From: Cryptomeria japonica
Lineage: Eukaryota; Streptophyta; Pinopsida; Cupressales; Cupressaceae
Reading direction: 5' to 3'
Length of the DNA: 64,000 bases
NCBI RefSeq assembly: GCF_030272615.1
Contig: NC_081414.1
Span: 763,411,648-763,475,647, forward strand
The notes under the pieces are model-generated. The model was not told the origin of the DNA, did not search any database, and saw nothing but the letters and a program-made list of their open reading frames with translations. Made by a program: the position numbers and the translations under genes. How positions within the stretch are numbered: the stretch's first letter is position 1; each line of letters begins with the position of its first letter. This document shows positions 45,541 to 58,215 of this stretch, piece by piece.

Positions 45541-47515
45541 TTTTCTTTCTCAACTCATACCAGTTTGGTTTCCTTCTTCTTGTCAGTTGTTATTTTGTGC
45601 TCAGGTTCAACTACTGGTTCTTGATCAGGATTTGCCTTCTTCTTCTTCTTCTTGATCTTCCTATTTTTACAAAACCTTTCCATGTGTCCAGACTCTTGAT
45701 AGTTATAGCATTTCATATTTTCATTTAAAGATAAATCCTTAAAATTATTGTGGGGCACTAGGTTATTCTTCCTACGTTCAAAACTTATGACCATATCCAT
45801 TGCACTGATAATAGACAACATTCATATCCCAAAGTGCATTAAATGGATTTCTACTTTCATAACTCATAGAGGGCTTATTGGTTAATCTGCAGTCAGCTAT
45901 TCTATGCCCAAATTTGTTACATCGGTAATAGTAACCATGAAAGTTAAAAACATACCAGTCAGGTTGTCTTGCTCCTGCAAAGGACTACCTCATCGGAGGT
46001 CTTCCATGCATGTTGTTGACTCTGGTGAATCCTTCATGGTCAACTCTTGCATTTCTCCTCGGTTCTGCATGTCAATACAATGAGTGTGGCCTTTGATTCA
46101 TTACTTGTGTATACTAGTCTGTGTGGTGATTCCCAACAACATCTGCATATGTCTTTTTACTGATATCCTTTCCTATGTAGTGAATGTCTTCTTTTCTTCA
46201 CCTTCATTTGAAGAGGTGAACTTTAATTCTTTACCAAATGTGTCTTTTTTGTTTGAACTTTGACCTTTTTAAAAACTTAAGCCCCCGGTATCTTTGGATT
46301 GCTTCTATTTGCTCAACATCTTGTTTAAGGCTTTGTTGTCGCCTTCTTATTTGCTCCTTACTTTTATTTCTTCCTTACTTTCTTCAAGCTCTTTTTTGAG
46401 CTTCATGATTTCTTCTTCCAAATATTGATGCTCCTTTTCTTTCCTTATCAGATTAGAGGATGTAACTTCACATATCCCCTTGGTTTCTTCCAGCTGCAAT
46501 TTCAAGTCAAATATAACTTGACTGGACTCATTCAGGGATTGGTTTCTTCTGATGCACTTTCTTCATCTGTGGCATCATCTTCAATAGTATAGAGGTTGTT
46601 ATGCTTCTGGTAGCCTCTTCTTCCTTGTAGGTAGACATTTCTTTCTTTATCTTTGCCAATAGATTTGCCAAAACCCCTTCACTCATCTCCATCGGTTTCA
46701 TTATAAGGACATTTTGCAGTAAAGTGTCCAACTTTACCATAGTTGAAACATTTGAGTGGTAGCTTTCCTTTATACTTGTCAGATCTTGTTTTGAGTTTTC
46801 TAACAAAGTTTTCTACCTTTGCATCAGAGTCTACACCAAATCCTTTATGGGCAACTACTTCTTTGCCCTTCTAGGTGGTGTTGAACGTTGCCTCTTTCCT
46901 TAAGGAAGCATCGCCAGTTTTTCTCATCTCATAGGCTATTAGTGAGCCAAATATCTCATCTATTATAAATATATTTAGATCCCTGGGTTCTTATATGGCA
47001 GACACCTTTGTATCATACTTACGTGTAAGAGACCTAAGTACCTTCTTGACAAGGATCTCATCTGCAATATCTTCTCCAAGTCCTTTGATGGTATTCACTA
47101 TTTCATCAAATCTGTGAAAGTAGTCTGCAATCTTTTCATCATCCTTCATCTTGATTTCTTCAAGTTTTCCCCTTAGTGCTTGTAGCTTTTCCTCTTTTAC
47201 TTTTGCATCTCCTTCAAATAACCTTTGCATTTTATCCTAGATCTCCTTGGCAGATGCATAATGCATGACCTTGACAAACTCATTATCAGACAACCCACTC
47301 AAAATAGCATGTTTGGCCTTTGCATTGTTCTCATACTCCTTCTTGTCATCGAGATCAATGGGAGGAACACTAGAGAAAATATACCAACTCTTGACAGACA
47401 TCCACACATAAAAACCAAGGGAGGAAATATAGGTCTCCATTCTTCTACTCCAAACAACATAGTTGGATCCATCAAACATGGGTGCTTTTGAGGAAGTAGA
47501 CTCATTTCTTGCCAT
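45541..47515 (-). pseudogene. Copia 1 gag with four damaged zinc knuckles
   Basis: ATG at 47515: MARNESTSSKAPMFDGSNYV, then WSRRMETYISSLGFYVW, the Copia Gag start (DUF4219/UBN2-type). The next blocks include KLEEIKMKDDEKIADYFHRF (about 47165) and LRSLTRKYDTKVSAI (about 47035). Knuckle-like blocks follow at about 46755-46708 (CFNYGKVGHFTAKC), 45932-45890 (YYRCNKFGHRIADC), 45825-45785 (YYQCNGYGHKF) and 45711-45670 (CYNYQESGHMERFC). Each has one Cys replaced by Tyr. Stops include one at the expected Trp after SAKEI (47236). Multiple knuckles are more than the single one usual in Copia Gag. Confidence 0.85.
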
Positions 47516-47567
47516 TTTGTTCTAGGTCTAGAATCTACCCAAGGTTTATACATAACCAAAAACCAAG

Positions 47568-47580
47568 CTCTCATACTCAT
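47568..47580 (-). promoter_or_regulatory. Degenerate primer-binding site of copia 1
   Basis: The minus strand just inside the 5' LTR reads TGAGTATGAGAGC, a damaged form of TGGTATCAGAGC (initiator tRNA-Met). Confidence 0.7.
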
Positions 47581-49160
47581 TGTTGAACATAGAGTACCAC
47601 TGAGAGGGGGGTGAATCTGTGGTTCCTAAACTCTTTTCTCTTTTAAGGCAACTTCAGAATACTGGTTGTTATCTTAAGTACTAAACATTAAAACCAATAA
47701 AGAAAATGAGGAGACCAAAGAATACAATAACACAAATGCAACCCACAACACCAGATGTATGAGGAAAACCCAATATGGGAAAAAATTTGGTGAGAAATAT
47801 TGCTGGAGACTACTACTCCAATCCAGCCTCACAAGTGAAACACTGAATTATAAAGATTTAGGGCACCAACCCCTACTGATTTAGGGAACCAACCCAAGGA
47901 GCACCAACCCATGCACTGAGCTTAAACTTGGTTATGTATATTAAAATGCAATTTAGATACAGTTATGGAGTCTTGTTGCACCTGAATTCTGCAACTCTTT
48001 GATCAAATAGATCTTTGCCAGTTAATAGTCTTCTCTTGTTTACTAGATATCACACTGTCAGTTAATAGATAGATCACTCTAATTCTTGGATTCTCTTCTC
48101 TCCCTTTCTCACAACCTCACAACCCAATGTGTCACACTTGGATGCCTTCCTAATCAATCACACTACACTAGTTTTCTCAACTGTTGAACTTTCTATAATT
48201 ATATTGGTACTCTATCACTGTCGGTTAAACTCTCTCAGTGGTTTTCTTGTTGACTCACTCTACAACTTTCTTAGAATAAATTCTAAGGGAGATGATTCTT
48301 CTCTTCACTCAAGCTCTCTTCACTATTCTTCTTCTCTACAAGCATAATCCTTTTCTGTTTCGAGCTCATGTATTTTTAATCCTGGATTCCCACCAAGAAT
48401 GTATTCAAACACTATCATGCTAGGTTTTCCTTCTCCAACTCGATCTGAATATGATTTGATTTGATTTACTTTTGAGGGATAAGATCTTCATGACATTGAT
48501 CAATTACCAGCAAAGCTGGGCATTCCAATGTGAGTTTTCTAAATTGGGAGGTCTGCACCATGATTTTATGCTTTTCTCTATCATTCACCATTAATGGCTT
48601 TGTTGTTTCCTTCCCCTAATAGGTACGAAGATCAGATCTTCTTGTAGAATAAATTCAGCCGCTTTGCCAGCTTGCCTTCCTCAGCCACAATCCTCTAGCA
48701 TCATTTGTGACTTGCAAGTTCCTCATTAAATCAGACCTTCTCACAGATTTTTATGTTGATGCACACTCCACCAACCTATGTAGTACCTCCACCAGGCATC
48801 CAACTATCATGCTTGTTGACATCCACCTCTGCATGAATTCCTATGTTAGTTTGACATTATTTATCGACCAAGGTTGACTACTAGTTTACCTTATCTTACT
48901 GGTATGACTATCAACCATCATCTATGTTCTGTTCACTGGTTGTTGTACCTTCATAAGATACAAATAACCTTCATCTTGTTTTATGCCTTACTGGTAACCC
49001 TTCTTTATCGGTAGATGACCCAAGTCATGTGTACCGGTATCGTTTCTTTGGTCTTCTCACTCTCATGTGTATTGCCATCATACCGGTCACACTTCTTACC
49101 TACCAATGACCTTGCCAGACTAGTTGATATCAATGACAACTTAATGCTAAATTTCCAACA
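47581..49160 (-). repeat. 5' LTR of copia 1
   Basis: 1580 bp; plus-strand ends TGTTGAACATAGAGTACC and AAATTTCCAACA. It aligns along its length with 40688-42245. It keeps only about two ACCGGT motifs (about 49032 and 49081); others have decayed to ACTGGT-like forms. Open frames inside are not genes. Confidence 0.95.
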
Positions 49161-49165
49161 TATAG
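49161..49165. repeat. Target-site duplication of copia 1, right
   Basis: TATAG, identical to 40683-40687. Confidence 0.9.
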
Positions 49166-50082
49166 GAAAGGAGTGGAAATGGAATGACCATGTGAAATGG
49201 TAAAGCTTTGTGAGTTCTCAAGAGGGCTGGCGATATATTCAATAGATTCTTTTTTGGAACCACTCTGAGGACTATTGATGTCAAGACCTTCTTGTACCAC
49301 TAGAGGTTTGCATTCAAAATTAGTAGCCACAACACTAGGTGGTTCATACCCAATTCCTTGACATTGCAATTTTTTTATAGGATATTCTCATTGACTAAAT
49401 GTCTTAGGAGATGGTCTGAGTTGATCAACATGAAAGATATACTCACCACATCCCATGTCTTTAACCTTGAATTTTTTTTGAGCTCTCCTTGTTTTGATGT
49501 AGAAGCTTTCAATGATTTTGGATCCACATATGCTGAAGATGGAAAAACTTCTCGATTGGCTGGGATTGTTATTTTTGATCTTTCTCATAGGTTATTGCAA
49601 TATTTGAAAGGTTTTGGATTCCCTTTGACGGTCACTTCAACTCCATTGTGTGGGAACTTGATACATTGACGATGTGTTAAGGGAACAACTCTTATTTCAT
49701 GAATCCATGGGCATGCCAAGAGTATATTGTATGTGAGATCTATATCAAGGACTTGACAAACCACATCCTTCATAACTGGCCCAACTCTGAGAAGTAAGGT
49801 GAATGTGCCCTTGGATGAATTCTCTTCGTCATCATATGCTTTTATGGTTATAGCATGTGTATAGTTCATAGCCTTTTCAGAATGACCCAATTGTTTAATA
49901 ATGCTCAATGTACAAATGTTTAGACCTACTCCTCCATCTAGCAGGACTCGTTTTATTCGAATTTTATAGATAAAAGCTTCAATATGTAGAGATGCATTAT
50001 GAGGCTAGGTTATGGAGGCATCTTCAACATCTATAAATGTGAGGGTATCTGGAATAGAAAGGTATCCCACCATGGCTTGAAA
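49166..50082 (-). pseudogene. Gypsy B protease region of pol
   Basis: The minus strand reads FQAMVGYLSIPDTLTFID (about 50075), KRVLLDGGVGLNICTL (about 49950), GHSEKAMNYTHAITIKAYDD (about 49885), LLACPWIHEIRVVPL (about 49720; Gypsy elements usually read LLGRPWIH) and CIKFPHNGVEVTV. This is the aspartic protease domain of a plant Gypsy polyprotein, with DGG at the catalytic position. After CNNL there is a stop, then HVDQLRPSPKTFSQ and a tail to the copia 1 insertion. RT is absent. Confidence 0.82.
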
Positions 50083-52432
50083 CTAGTCAATGTTTAGATC
50101 AGTGGGTATGGATGTTTCTCTCAAAGTCTTATCAAGGATGGTCTTATATGTGGGGGATATGCATAAAAGCTCAAGGATAGAGATAAGGCCAGGTGTCTTC
50201 CCTAGCTGATCTACAAGGTCATATGCATTCTTTGTGGATGGTGAGGTTGTGGCCTTAGATGGAACACCTTGCAAGATGAATTTACTTCGACGCGTTGTGA
50301 CATTACATTCAGAGGTTTCATGTTTAGAAGATGAGGAAGATGCTCGAATGCCTTTTAAGACAACCTTACTCTTTTGGGTAGGACCTTCTGGAGTTTTATC
50401 CTCAATGATGATGGTTGAAACATGATTGTCCATTGAAATGTGATTAATAGTAGAATCATAATCGTAGGGTGTCTTGGTATAATTATCTTGATTATCTGTA
50501 GTCTTTTCTTTTTCCTTGTCATGCTTAGGAAATGGCTCCTTGAACATTGCATGCTCTTAATTGGAGGTGTAACCATCCACTTTTATGTCACCTATGTCAA
50601 TGAGATCTTGTATGATATTCTTCAATATGTGATAATTGCTAGTTAAATGCCCTTTACTCATGTGATATTCACAATATTCATCATTATTCCACCAATTTGG
50701 TTTCACTTTTGGCTCATATGGTATATTATATGGTAGTGTTATGAGCCTGTTTCCCACTAACTTCTTGAATGTGATTTCAATTGGTTCTCCCAATGGGGTG
50801 AATTTTCTTCGAGGTTTTGATTGCCTTTGATTATTCACTTGATTATTTGAGTTAGAAGAACTTGCACCGGGGAAAGTTATCTTACGTTTCACAACATTTG
50901 CATCTACTACCCCATCATTGACTGTGTTCTTATTCTTGTTCCAAAAGCATGGTTTGTCTTTCCCATTTAATTCCTCTTTATTTTCTTTGAATATCTTGAT
51001 TATACCTTGTTCAATAAGGACTTTTTCTATCGCCATTCCTTTCTCAATGACCTCTTTGAAGGTAGACAAGCATGTTTTTATTAGCTCATATCTGATATCC
51101 TTGTTGACATTTTGAGTGAAAATTTCTACCATTTGTTGTGGTATATCACAAAAGCATCGACTAGTAAGACCTCTCCATTGCTATAAAAGTGAAGAGAAAG
51201 ATTCCCCATGTTTTTAGTATTGTATAAGGTGGATACTTACACATTTGTTCCAATGTTGTATAAAAGCCTCTGCTAGATCACCCCATGACTTAATTCCAAG
51301 TGGACATTGGGAGAACCATTCCATAGCTTGTTCACCTAAGCTTTGTGGGAACAATCTCATCAAGTATGTTTCTTCTGTTGCTACCTCAATGCAAGCTATG
51401 AAAAATTGTCTTATGTGTGACTTAGGATCCCTTTTACCTTTGTATTTATCAAACTTTGGTGTTACAAAATACGGAGGGAATGGAGGCATTGGAATGCTTC
51501 TATCAAATGGGTAAGGACATATTTCTGTCATTGTGTACTATTTATTTTGTGTATTCAAGTCCTCCATTTGTGTTTGGAATTCCTTTATCTGTTGTTGCAA
51601 GTCATTCTTGGGTGGTGTCTTTTCTATTTGATCTAGTCCCATGCCTGAACCACTGGGTAGAGGAGGAGGGATATAATGCATATATGGATGGTATTGATCA
51701 TAGATGTGTTCATATGGAGGAGGGACATAGTTAAATCTTGCATATATACCACTCGGTATGGTTTATAGTGAGGAGGACTAGGTCTAGATCGATACATATC
51801 ATGAACATGGAGATAGGAGGTATCATAAGAATGATCTTGGATATTTCCCACAAATCTAACATGGGGTCTCCTCATGTCATTATTTTGAATGTTTGATTGA
51901 GTGTAATTGTATGCATTGGTATTATCTTGGGTATGGTCATGCATGGTGGTAGTTCTTCTCCATGGGAAATGACGGTTGTGGGGTTGTTCATGAGAGGTTC
52001 TATCATAACTAGCATGAGAATGAGTGTGTGTGTTTGGAATCTAATTTTTTTGAAATAGGGATGAACATGACTCAAGGATGAGACTCTCTTTCTTACCACC
52101 ACTATTGGGCCTCCTTTGTCTTGTGTTAACTTGATTTGCTTGATTTGAAACATCCTCAAAATTTGTGACATATCAAAATCCAAAGGTAGTCTTTTCCCAC
52201 TTTATGTCATGACTTGTAGGAAATATTGTCTATCCCTTTTTATGATTTATTGAACCAATCTATTAAAATCGGGATCCATGATAGTTTCCTTAACTTCTAT
52301 AGACTCCATGGATGCATTGTCATTGCCATTATCATTTCCATTATTATTGTAATTGTTGTCATTGTTTAGTATATTAATACGGTGTTCAAATGAATTGTAG
52401 AATTCATCTCCATCAAACTCATAAGCACTCAT
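50083..52432 (-). pseudogene. Gypsy B gag
   Basis: ATG at 52432 (MSAYEFDGDEFYNSFEHRIN), early stop at 52249-52247. The gag fold is clear: ICPYPFDRSIPMPPFPPYFV (51520-51460), LMRLFPQSLGEQAMEWFSQC (about 51365) and GIKSWGDLAEAFIQHW. A frame break lies near 51214, then HGESFSSLL*QWRGLTSR (CAG to TAG likely), MVEIFTQNVNKDIRYEL (51132), FWNKNKNTVNDGVVDANVV (about 50945), WWNNDEYCEYHMSKGH (about 50690) and LTSNYHILKNIIQDLID. The last zinc ligand of the knuckle is Tyr. A hinge (50547-50083) ending ISILELLCISPTYKTILDK leads to the protease. Clearly related to the Gag at 1-1472. Confidence 0.88.
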
Positions 52433-55270
52433 GTTTAAAGACCTTAAAGCTTCTTAGACTTCCCTTGTATACCTTTCTGAATGAGTTTCAACCATGTACT
52501 AAAGTCTTGACCAAAATGAAAGCTAGTATGAAAATGAAAATACTATGGAAGACCAAGAGGTGTATGAAGTGTAGATGAGTCTAGAGTAAACATGCAATGT
52601 CTAACAGTGTAAGACCAAAGTATGTATGTTTTTAGAGCAAGGTGTGGGTTTCAAAGAGATGATGAATCTCTTGATGAGGTAAGTTGACCTTGACTCCAGG
52701 TATGTATGTTTGAGAGCAAGGTGTGGCTTCCAAATAGATGATGGAGCTCTTGATGAGGTAACTTGACTTTGACTCAAGAAGACCAAATGAGACCCTAAGA
52801 TGATGGATCTTGATGTGGGAATCAACTAGTATTGTGTTGTAGTATGTTCGCAAAGTTTGATGAGGACAAGCAAAGAAACCTTTTGACTCAAACTTGGAAA
52901 ATATGGATGAGGGCAATGCAAGTGAAGGAAAATGATTGATTATGTATGACCAAGATAGGTTGATTGAAGAATGAAGCCCTATAGGAAGCAACCTTAGAAT
53001 CTCTTTAAATCTGAAAACTTAAGTCCTTATTGTTCTCGAGCCTTGTCTTGTAATCTCTCAATTGTGAATGTAGACATAATTTTAACAAACCTAGACATGA
53101 TTCTGAAAATGTTTCACAATTCTATCCAATTGTAAATTTGTTGAATGTGACTAAATCTCAATGTTTTGACTTTTTAGTGGCAAGAAGACACAATAATAAT
53201 GAAGAATCAATGTTTGAAGGTTTTTTATCCAATGGATAAAAAATGTTTCCAACTGTGAAATATTATGTGAAATATTTTTGAAATGTTTGTTTGTTTTGTT
53301 TGAATATATTTGAGTGTTTTGATCATGCAAGCACAAATCCTAGGGTTGGTCGGGACAATAGTTGTTGAATTTCACATTCGGGGCTACCCTGAGCTACGCA
53401 ATTCAAAGTGGATACTTAGGTGCTTGACCCCACTGGCTCCACCCTCAACACTCACTTCTCTAGGGAAGCCAAGCACCATTCCCCATGAAAACTCCCTGTG
53501 GTGAACTTCGTATCTCTTATAAGAACCGTAAGAATGTGATCCGCTTCAGAGGTCCGACCTCCTGGACCAACAACTAGAAGGTTTTTGGCTTCTAAAACAA
53601 AAGGTGTCTATTAAGGGCATTTGTTCGAGTGGCCATACATGCATCAGTGTACACCTCATTAAGAAAGGCTCCCAGCCTATAGAGATTGCACTCTATAGGG
53701 TTTATGGGGAGACATGTCATCAATATGAACTAATCAACACCTGTTGCTTGCAACTTTCATCACAAACACATTTATTTATAGTGGCTTAGAAGAGCTTGGC
53801 TTTATCTTGTTACCACTTGGGTGGTTCCCTCTCACTTGGCTTTATGGGATACTCATGAGGCACGCCCTCTAAAAGGATACAAAAAGAGCCTATTGCTCAA
53901 GACACAAAAGACACTTGTTATGTTTAGAGCACCAATCGAAGTATTTTTCTAGACTGAAGAAGTCAAAGAAAGCAATTTCAAAATCAAATCTTTGCCAAAG
54001 GTCTTGCAACAAACTTATTAGTAGTTGTGAAAGTATACCCCTCCTGCAAGAACACTAGGTAAATTTTTTGAAATCCCAAATGACTTTGTGAAATAGGGGC
54101 CTTCAACAAGACTTTTTTTGATAGATTCAAAGATATGATTTTCCACGAGTTCTTTTGTACCATAAAAAATAGACACCTGTTAAATTTTAAGAAATTTCCA
54201 AAAATGTAAGAAAATCCAAAAACAATCATAGAAAATTCAAAATTTATCCAAAAAAATTAATTTTTTTGGGAAACTCCTGATACCCTTCCCAATCTACATA
54301 AAAACATTCCTACACAAATTCCAATCAGTTTGTGAGATATGATAAAAATATTGCAAAACCCTAATTTTTAAAGATATGATTTTTCATGAATTATTTTACA
54401 TCAAAATTAAAATCACAAACAACAAATCTTCTGTAAAATTTTGATAACTTTCTAAAAATATAAGAAAATCTGAAAAATTCGCTAATTTTCTCTCATAATT
54501 AATTTTTTATGCAAATTAATAAGAAATTCATAGAAAATTCAAATATGCTCCAAAAAAATCTGAATTTTTAACTAAGCACTCTTAATACATATTCTCAACC
54601 CACCACAAAAAATTGATGCAAAAATTCCAATCTGTTTATGAGATCTAGTCAAAACAATGCAAAATCCTAATGTTTAAATATATGATTTTTTCATGAAATA
54701 TTTTGCACCCAAATTTAAATCACAAAAAATAGAATCCCTCTATATTTTTGAGAAGTTTCTAGAAATGTAACAAAATATGAAAAATTTGCTAATTTTCTTT
54801 CAAAATTATTTTTTTATGAAAAATCATAAAAAAATCAAATATGCTCCAAAAATTCTGAATTTTGAATTGAACACTCTTGATACTATCCCCAACCTACCAA
54901 AATAAATTTGGTGTAAAAATTTCTATCCTTTTGTAAAACTGGATCAAATCTCTCTAAGATCTTAATCTGGTGTCCAAAACCCTCGTTGCACAAGGTTATT
55001 CTCCAAATTGTTTTACAAAACAACAATGTAGGGCTAGAAAAACCTGCAAAAAAACATAGATCTAACAAAAAAACATGTTCTACTAGGCCTACCAAAATGT
55101 ATATGGCCAAAAGTGATGATAAACTATTGTAAAACCAAAAAGATTCAACCACAAAGAATCTAAGTCCTACAATGAAACATTCACCAATACCAATAGAGAT
55201 ACCTAAGATCATGTAAATCAACAAAAATAAAGCAATATTACCATTCACATGTCTAGTAGGGTTTCAATCT
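52433..55270 (-). other. Long leader of gypsy B
   Basis: About 2.8 kb between Gag and the LTR, close in length to the gypsy A leader. 53330-53900 is less AT-rich, whereas 53950-54900 has repeated AAAATCCAAAAA and CAAAATTTATCCAAAA-like phrases. A 52600-52830 stretch holds a direct repeat (TATGTATGTTT and GAGCAAGGTGTGG, about 85 bp apart). No gene is supported, and no primer-binding site was identified. Confidence 0.6.
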
Positions 55271-55873
55271 ACATTTTCTTCCTATCTCCATTGATCTTGC
55301 TTGATATATTTGCTCGTAGATTTTATGTGTGCACAAGATCTCAAAAAAGAACATAAATGTGGTTGATAGCTTGATCACAAAAATTCTTAATTGCATAAGA
55401 TTGATTAGACACCTTGATTATCTGATTAGAATGCTCAGTACAGGATTAGGGTGCTCATTAGGTTTGATAATGAACGCGAGTATCCTCTGATATAGAAGAC
55501 ACCCTAGGAAATGGAAGGAAAAGATTAAGAGGTCTAAAAGATAAATGATAGGCTAGGATTAAAGAGTAGGTAGAGGAAATAATTAAATAATGAGAGGGTG
55601 GGTAGTGGACGAATAAAGAGATGAATGCCATGTGTCATGGGTAGAAAAGGCCAATGAATTAATTCAATAAATAAAGATTTATTTAATTAATAGAGGAAAT
55701 GGGATCAATTAAATAAATAAAAGTATTTATTCAAATGAGAAAAGGCTTAGAAGAGGATATATGAATTAATTAATTAAATAAATATTTATTTAATTAATAG
55801 AAGCCTTGGGATAAAATAATTAAATAAATAATAATATTTATTAAATTAGAGATGACAATTTTCAATGTCTACA
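55271..55873 (-). repeat. 5' LTR of gypsy B, inner boundary approximate
   Basis: The minus strand begins TGTAGACATTGAAAATTGTC at 55873 and contains ATTAATTAAATAAATATTTA, TCCTCTTCTAAGCC and TTTGAATAAATACTTTTATT. The same text opens the LTR at 63849 on the opposite strand, and the style matches the gypsy A LTR (TGTAGTCA start). The inner end is a guess because the primer-binding site could not be found. Confidence 0.65.
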
Positions 55874-56486
55874 AATATCATTTACAATTAATTTATATCA
55901 AATATTTGAAATAAAATCTTGATAAAATAGAATAGATGGTAACCTATTTATAATACTATCAATGATTTGATTTTAATGCTTATCCAGAATAATTTGTTTG
56001 AGTCTATCATTTGTATTATGCAATATTAATATCTATCAACTCCTTCATTGCATATTAGTCCATATTTTATGGTTTTTTATTTTATTTCATATAACACACT
56101 TAAAACACATCTCTAGAAAACTTTAAATATTGAGACATCAAAGATAAGTATGATTTTTAAACACATCTCTCAGACTCTTACATATTAAACTTTTTTATGT
56201 GCAAGATATAATAGTTATGGTTAGAGTTATAATTTTAAAAAGTGGTATAGGCTTGTACCATTACAAAGTGTTACATAACTGCATAAAAGTGCCACCTAGG
56301 GTGCATGAGGAGGGTGCACCTAGCATAAAATAGACTTAGCAAACATATATCAATAAAAAACCACTCATAGACTAAACTAGAGATATAGCCAACAACAATA
56401 ACCACTAGCACAATAAAACCAATAAAACCAACCAACCACCAAAGGCATAAAGGGATGACCTACTAGGTAGAGGCATTAGCTTCATG

Positions 56487-58215
56487 CTAATCCTTACATA
56501 AACTAAGAAGTTTTTCAAAAAATAAATTATTTTTGTTTGAATCTTCAACATAATTGAGGGTATAGAAATCTAGGGTTTCCTTTACGATGAAAGTCGAGGG
56601 CTCCAATGTAGAAGGAGATATAACATGTTGCATATTCTTAGCTCTCCTCCTATCGATTTCATCTTGTATAGCTTTCATAGAGGCTAATATTGTTACCACC
56701 ATATCCTGAATTGATTTTTTCATTTCCCTAATCTTTCCCATTAGGATCTCCTAGTTTTCTTTTAGTTCTAGAATATTTTTTTTCTCATTTTTTGGCATCA
56801 CCTTCTGATTGAGCTCATTCAATCTACCCTCCAGTTTTTCCCAATTATCCAGCTTCTTGGCCATAACACTTGCCACTTCCCAAAATTGTTCATCTCTGAA
56901 ATCCTTAAACCTATTTATCCTCTGTCACCTCTACCTTGGTGACTACCTCTAGTCTATTAATTTTTCTAATTACCACATCAATCTGTGAGAGAAGCCATTT
57001 GATAACGATTTCCTATCTCTCCACATTCTTCTCTAGTTCTAAAATCATAGTATGAGAATCAACCTTCTCATAGGGCTCTTGATGAGATGGAAAGGGGACC
57101 ACCTCCTCAGGCATGGTGGGAGACCACTTAGATTATGAATCCAAAGAAGATTCATAGTCATCCACCTCCTCCTGTTCACTTGATTCCAAAACCTTCACTA
57201 TTGTGGGGGCTGGGGTAGGAGGAATTTTCTTCACGTCTATTCTAGGGTATAAATAATTGGGGACAAGTTTTTCTTTATAGGTAGAATCAATAGCCAAGGT
57301 TTTTTAGCCATAGGGAACCTAGAGATCTTAATTACTAGATTTGGGTCTGGTAGGGTATTAGAGGGCTTAAAAAGGAACCCACTTGAAGGGGTTAGAGTGA
57401 GAATAAAATTATATAGCCTAAGGATTAAACCATGATGAAGGGGTAGAAAAGTCTTTGACTTAGCTCTAGCAACAAATTGGGACAAAGACGAATAGACCTA
57501 GAAAGAAAAGTTCATGCGGATTCCATATCTTAGGTGGTTTTGCCTAGAAATGATTTGAGTGTCAAACATTTTATAACCATCATCGAGGGTGAATAATTTC
57601 ATCAAAATAAGGCTTACATCTTTCCATTTAATAGGGAGCTCTTCTCTATTGTAACCACTTTGCAGCTTCAACACTCCTTCACCCTCCTTGAAGAATCACT
57701 TGAATTCTCCTTTATATGAGCCCTTCGACTTCTTAGGAAAAGTAATTCCATCTTCCAGGAGTCTATTAATGGCTGCAATCAACTCCAATGGAAATTTGAA
57801 GGTGACATTGCTAATATACACCTCTCCCTTATGTTATGCCTCCACAAAGTTTTTTGAGAGCTCCTAGTCAAAACCTTGCATGCCCTCCACATAACTGTCT
57901 AAATTCCCCTAGATAAATTTTTGCATAAATTTTCTTTTGTCTTGAATTCCTCAAAGTTATAGAGTTCAACTTGGATTAAGTCCCCCTCCCCCCTCATTTG
58001 CACCAATAGGAGCTTCTTAATGGAAACTAGGTGGGTGAAACAAAAACTAGTAGTTTGGTTCTCACAACACTTACAAGGAGAAATGACACTGATACTTGAA
58101 AAGGATGTCCACAACTCTAGTAGAAAATGACTTGCCAAAAGGGAGGATAGGATAAAAAATGCAAATTTTGAATTACAACTCATCATTATACGTTATGTCC
58201 TTGTATATTGCTACA
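56487..58215 (-). pseudogene. Unrecognised ORF downstream of LINE RNase H, copy A2
   Basis: Same family as 16762-18560. It carries YNDELQFKI (about 58180), SVISPCKCCENQTTSFCFTH (about 58100), LPLHHGLILRLYNF (about 57450), NLVIKISRFPMAKKPW (about 57350), an acidic hinge, and a C-terminal coiled-coil-like part with MKAIQDEIDRRRAKNMQHVI (about 56690) ending LLSLCKD* at 56487. Stops and frame changes are present. The CxxC-like CKCCENQ is shared by copies, so it may be genuine sequence, but I do not recognise the family. Confidence 0.6.

Larger units (their letters stand above)
40688..49160 (-). mobile_element. Copia 1, complete but defective Ty1/Copia element
   Basis: 8473 bp on the minus strand: LTRs of 1558 and 1580 bp, a degenerate initiator-Met primer-binding site, Gag with several zinc knuckles, PR, INT, RT, RNase H, a strong polypurine tract and a perfect 5-bp duplication TATAG. 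It sits inside gypsy B, whose gag/protease lie to the right and integrase end to the left. LTR differences are many and mostly transitions, so it is old. Confidence 0.95.

Noticed and set aside
53330-53900. Possible host-gene exon in the GC-richer part of the gypsy B leader
   Set aside because: Short frames only and no splice-supported coding text. Its position between Gag and LTR explains it as leader.
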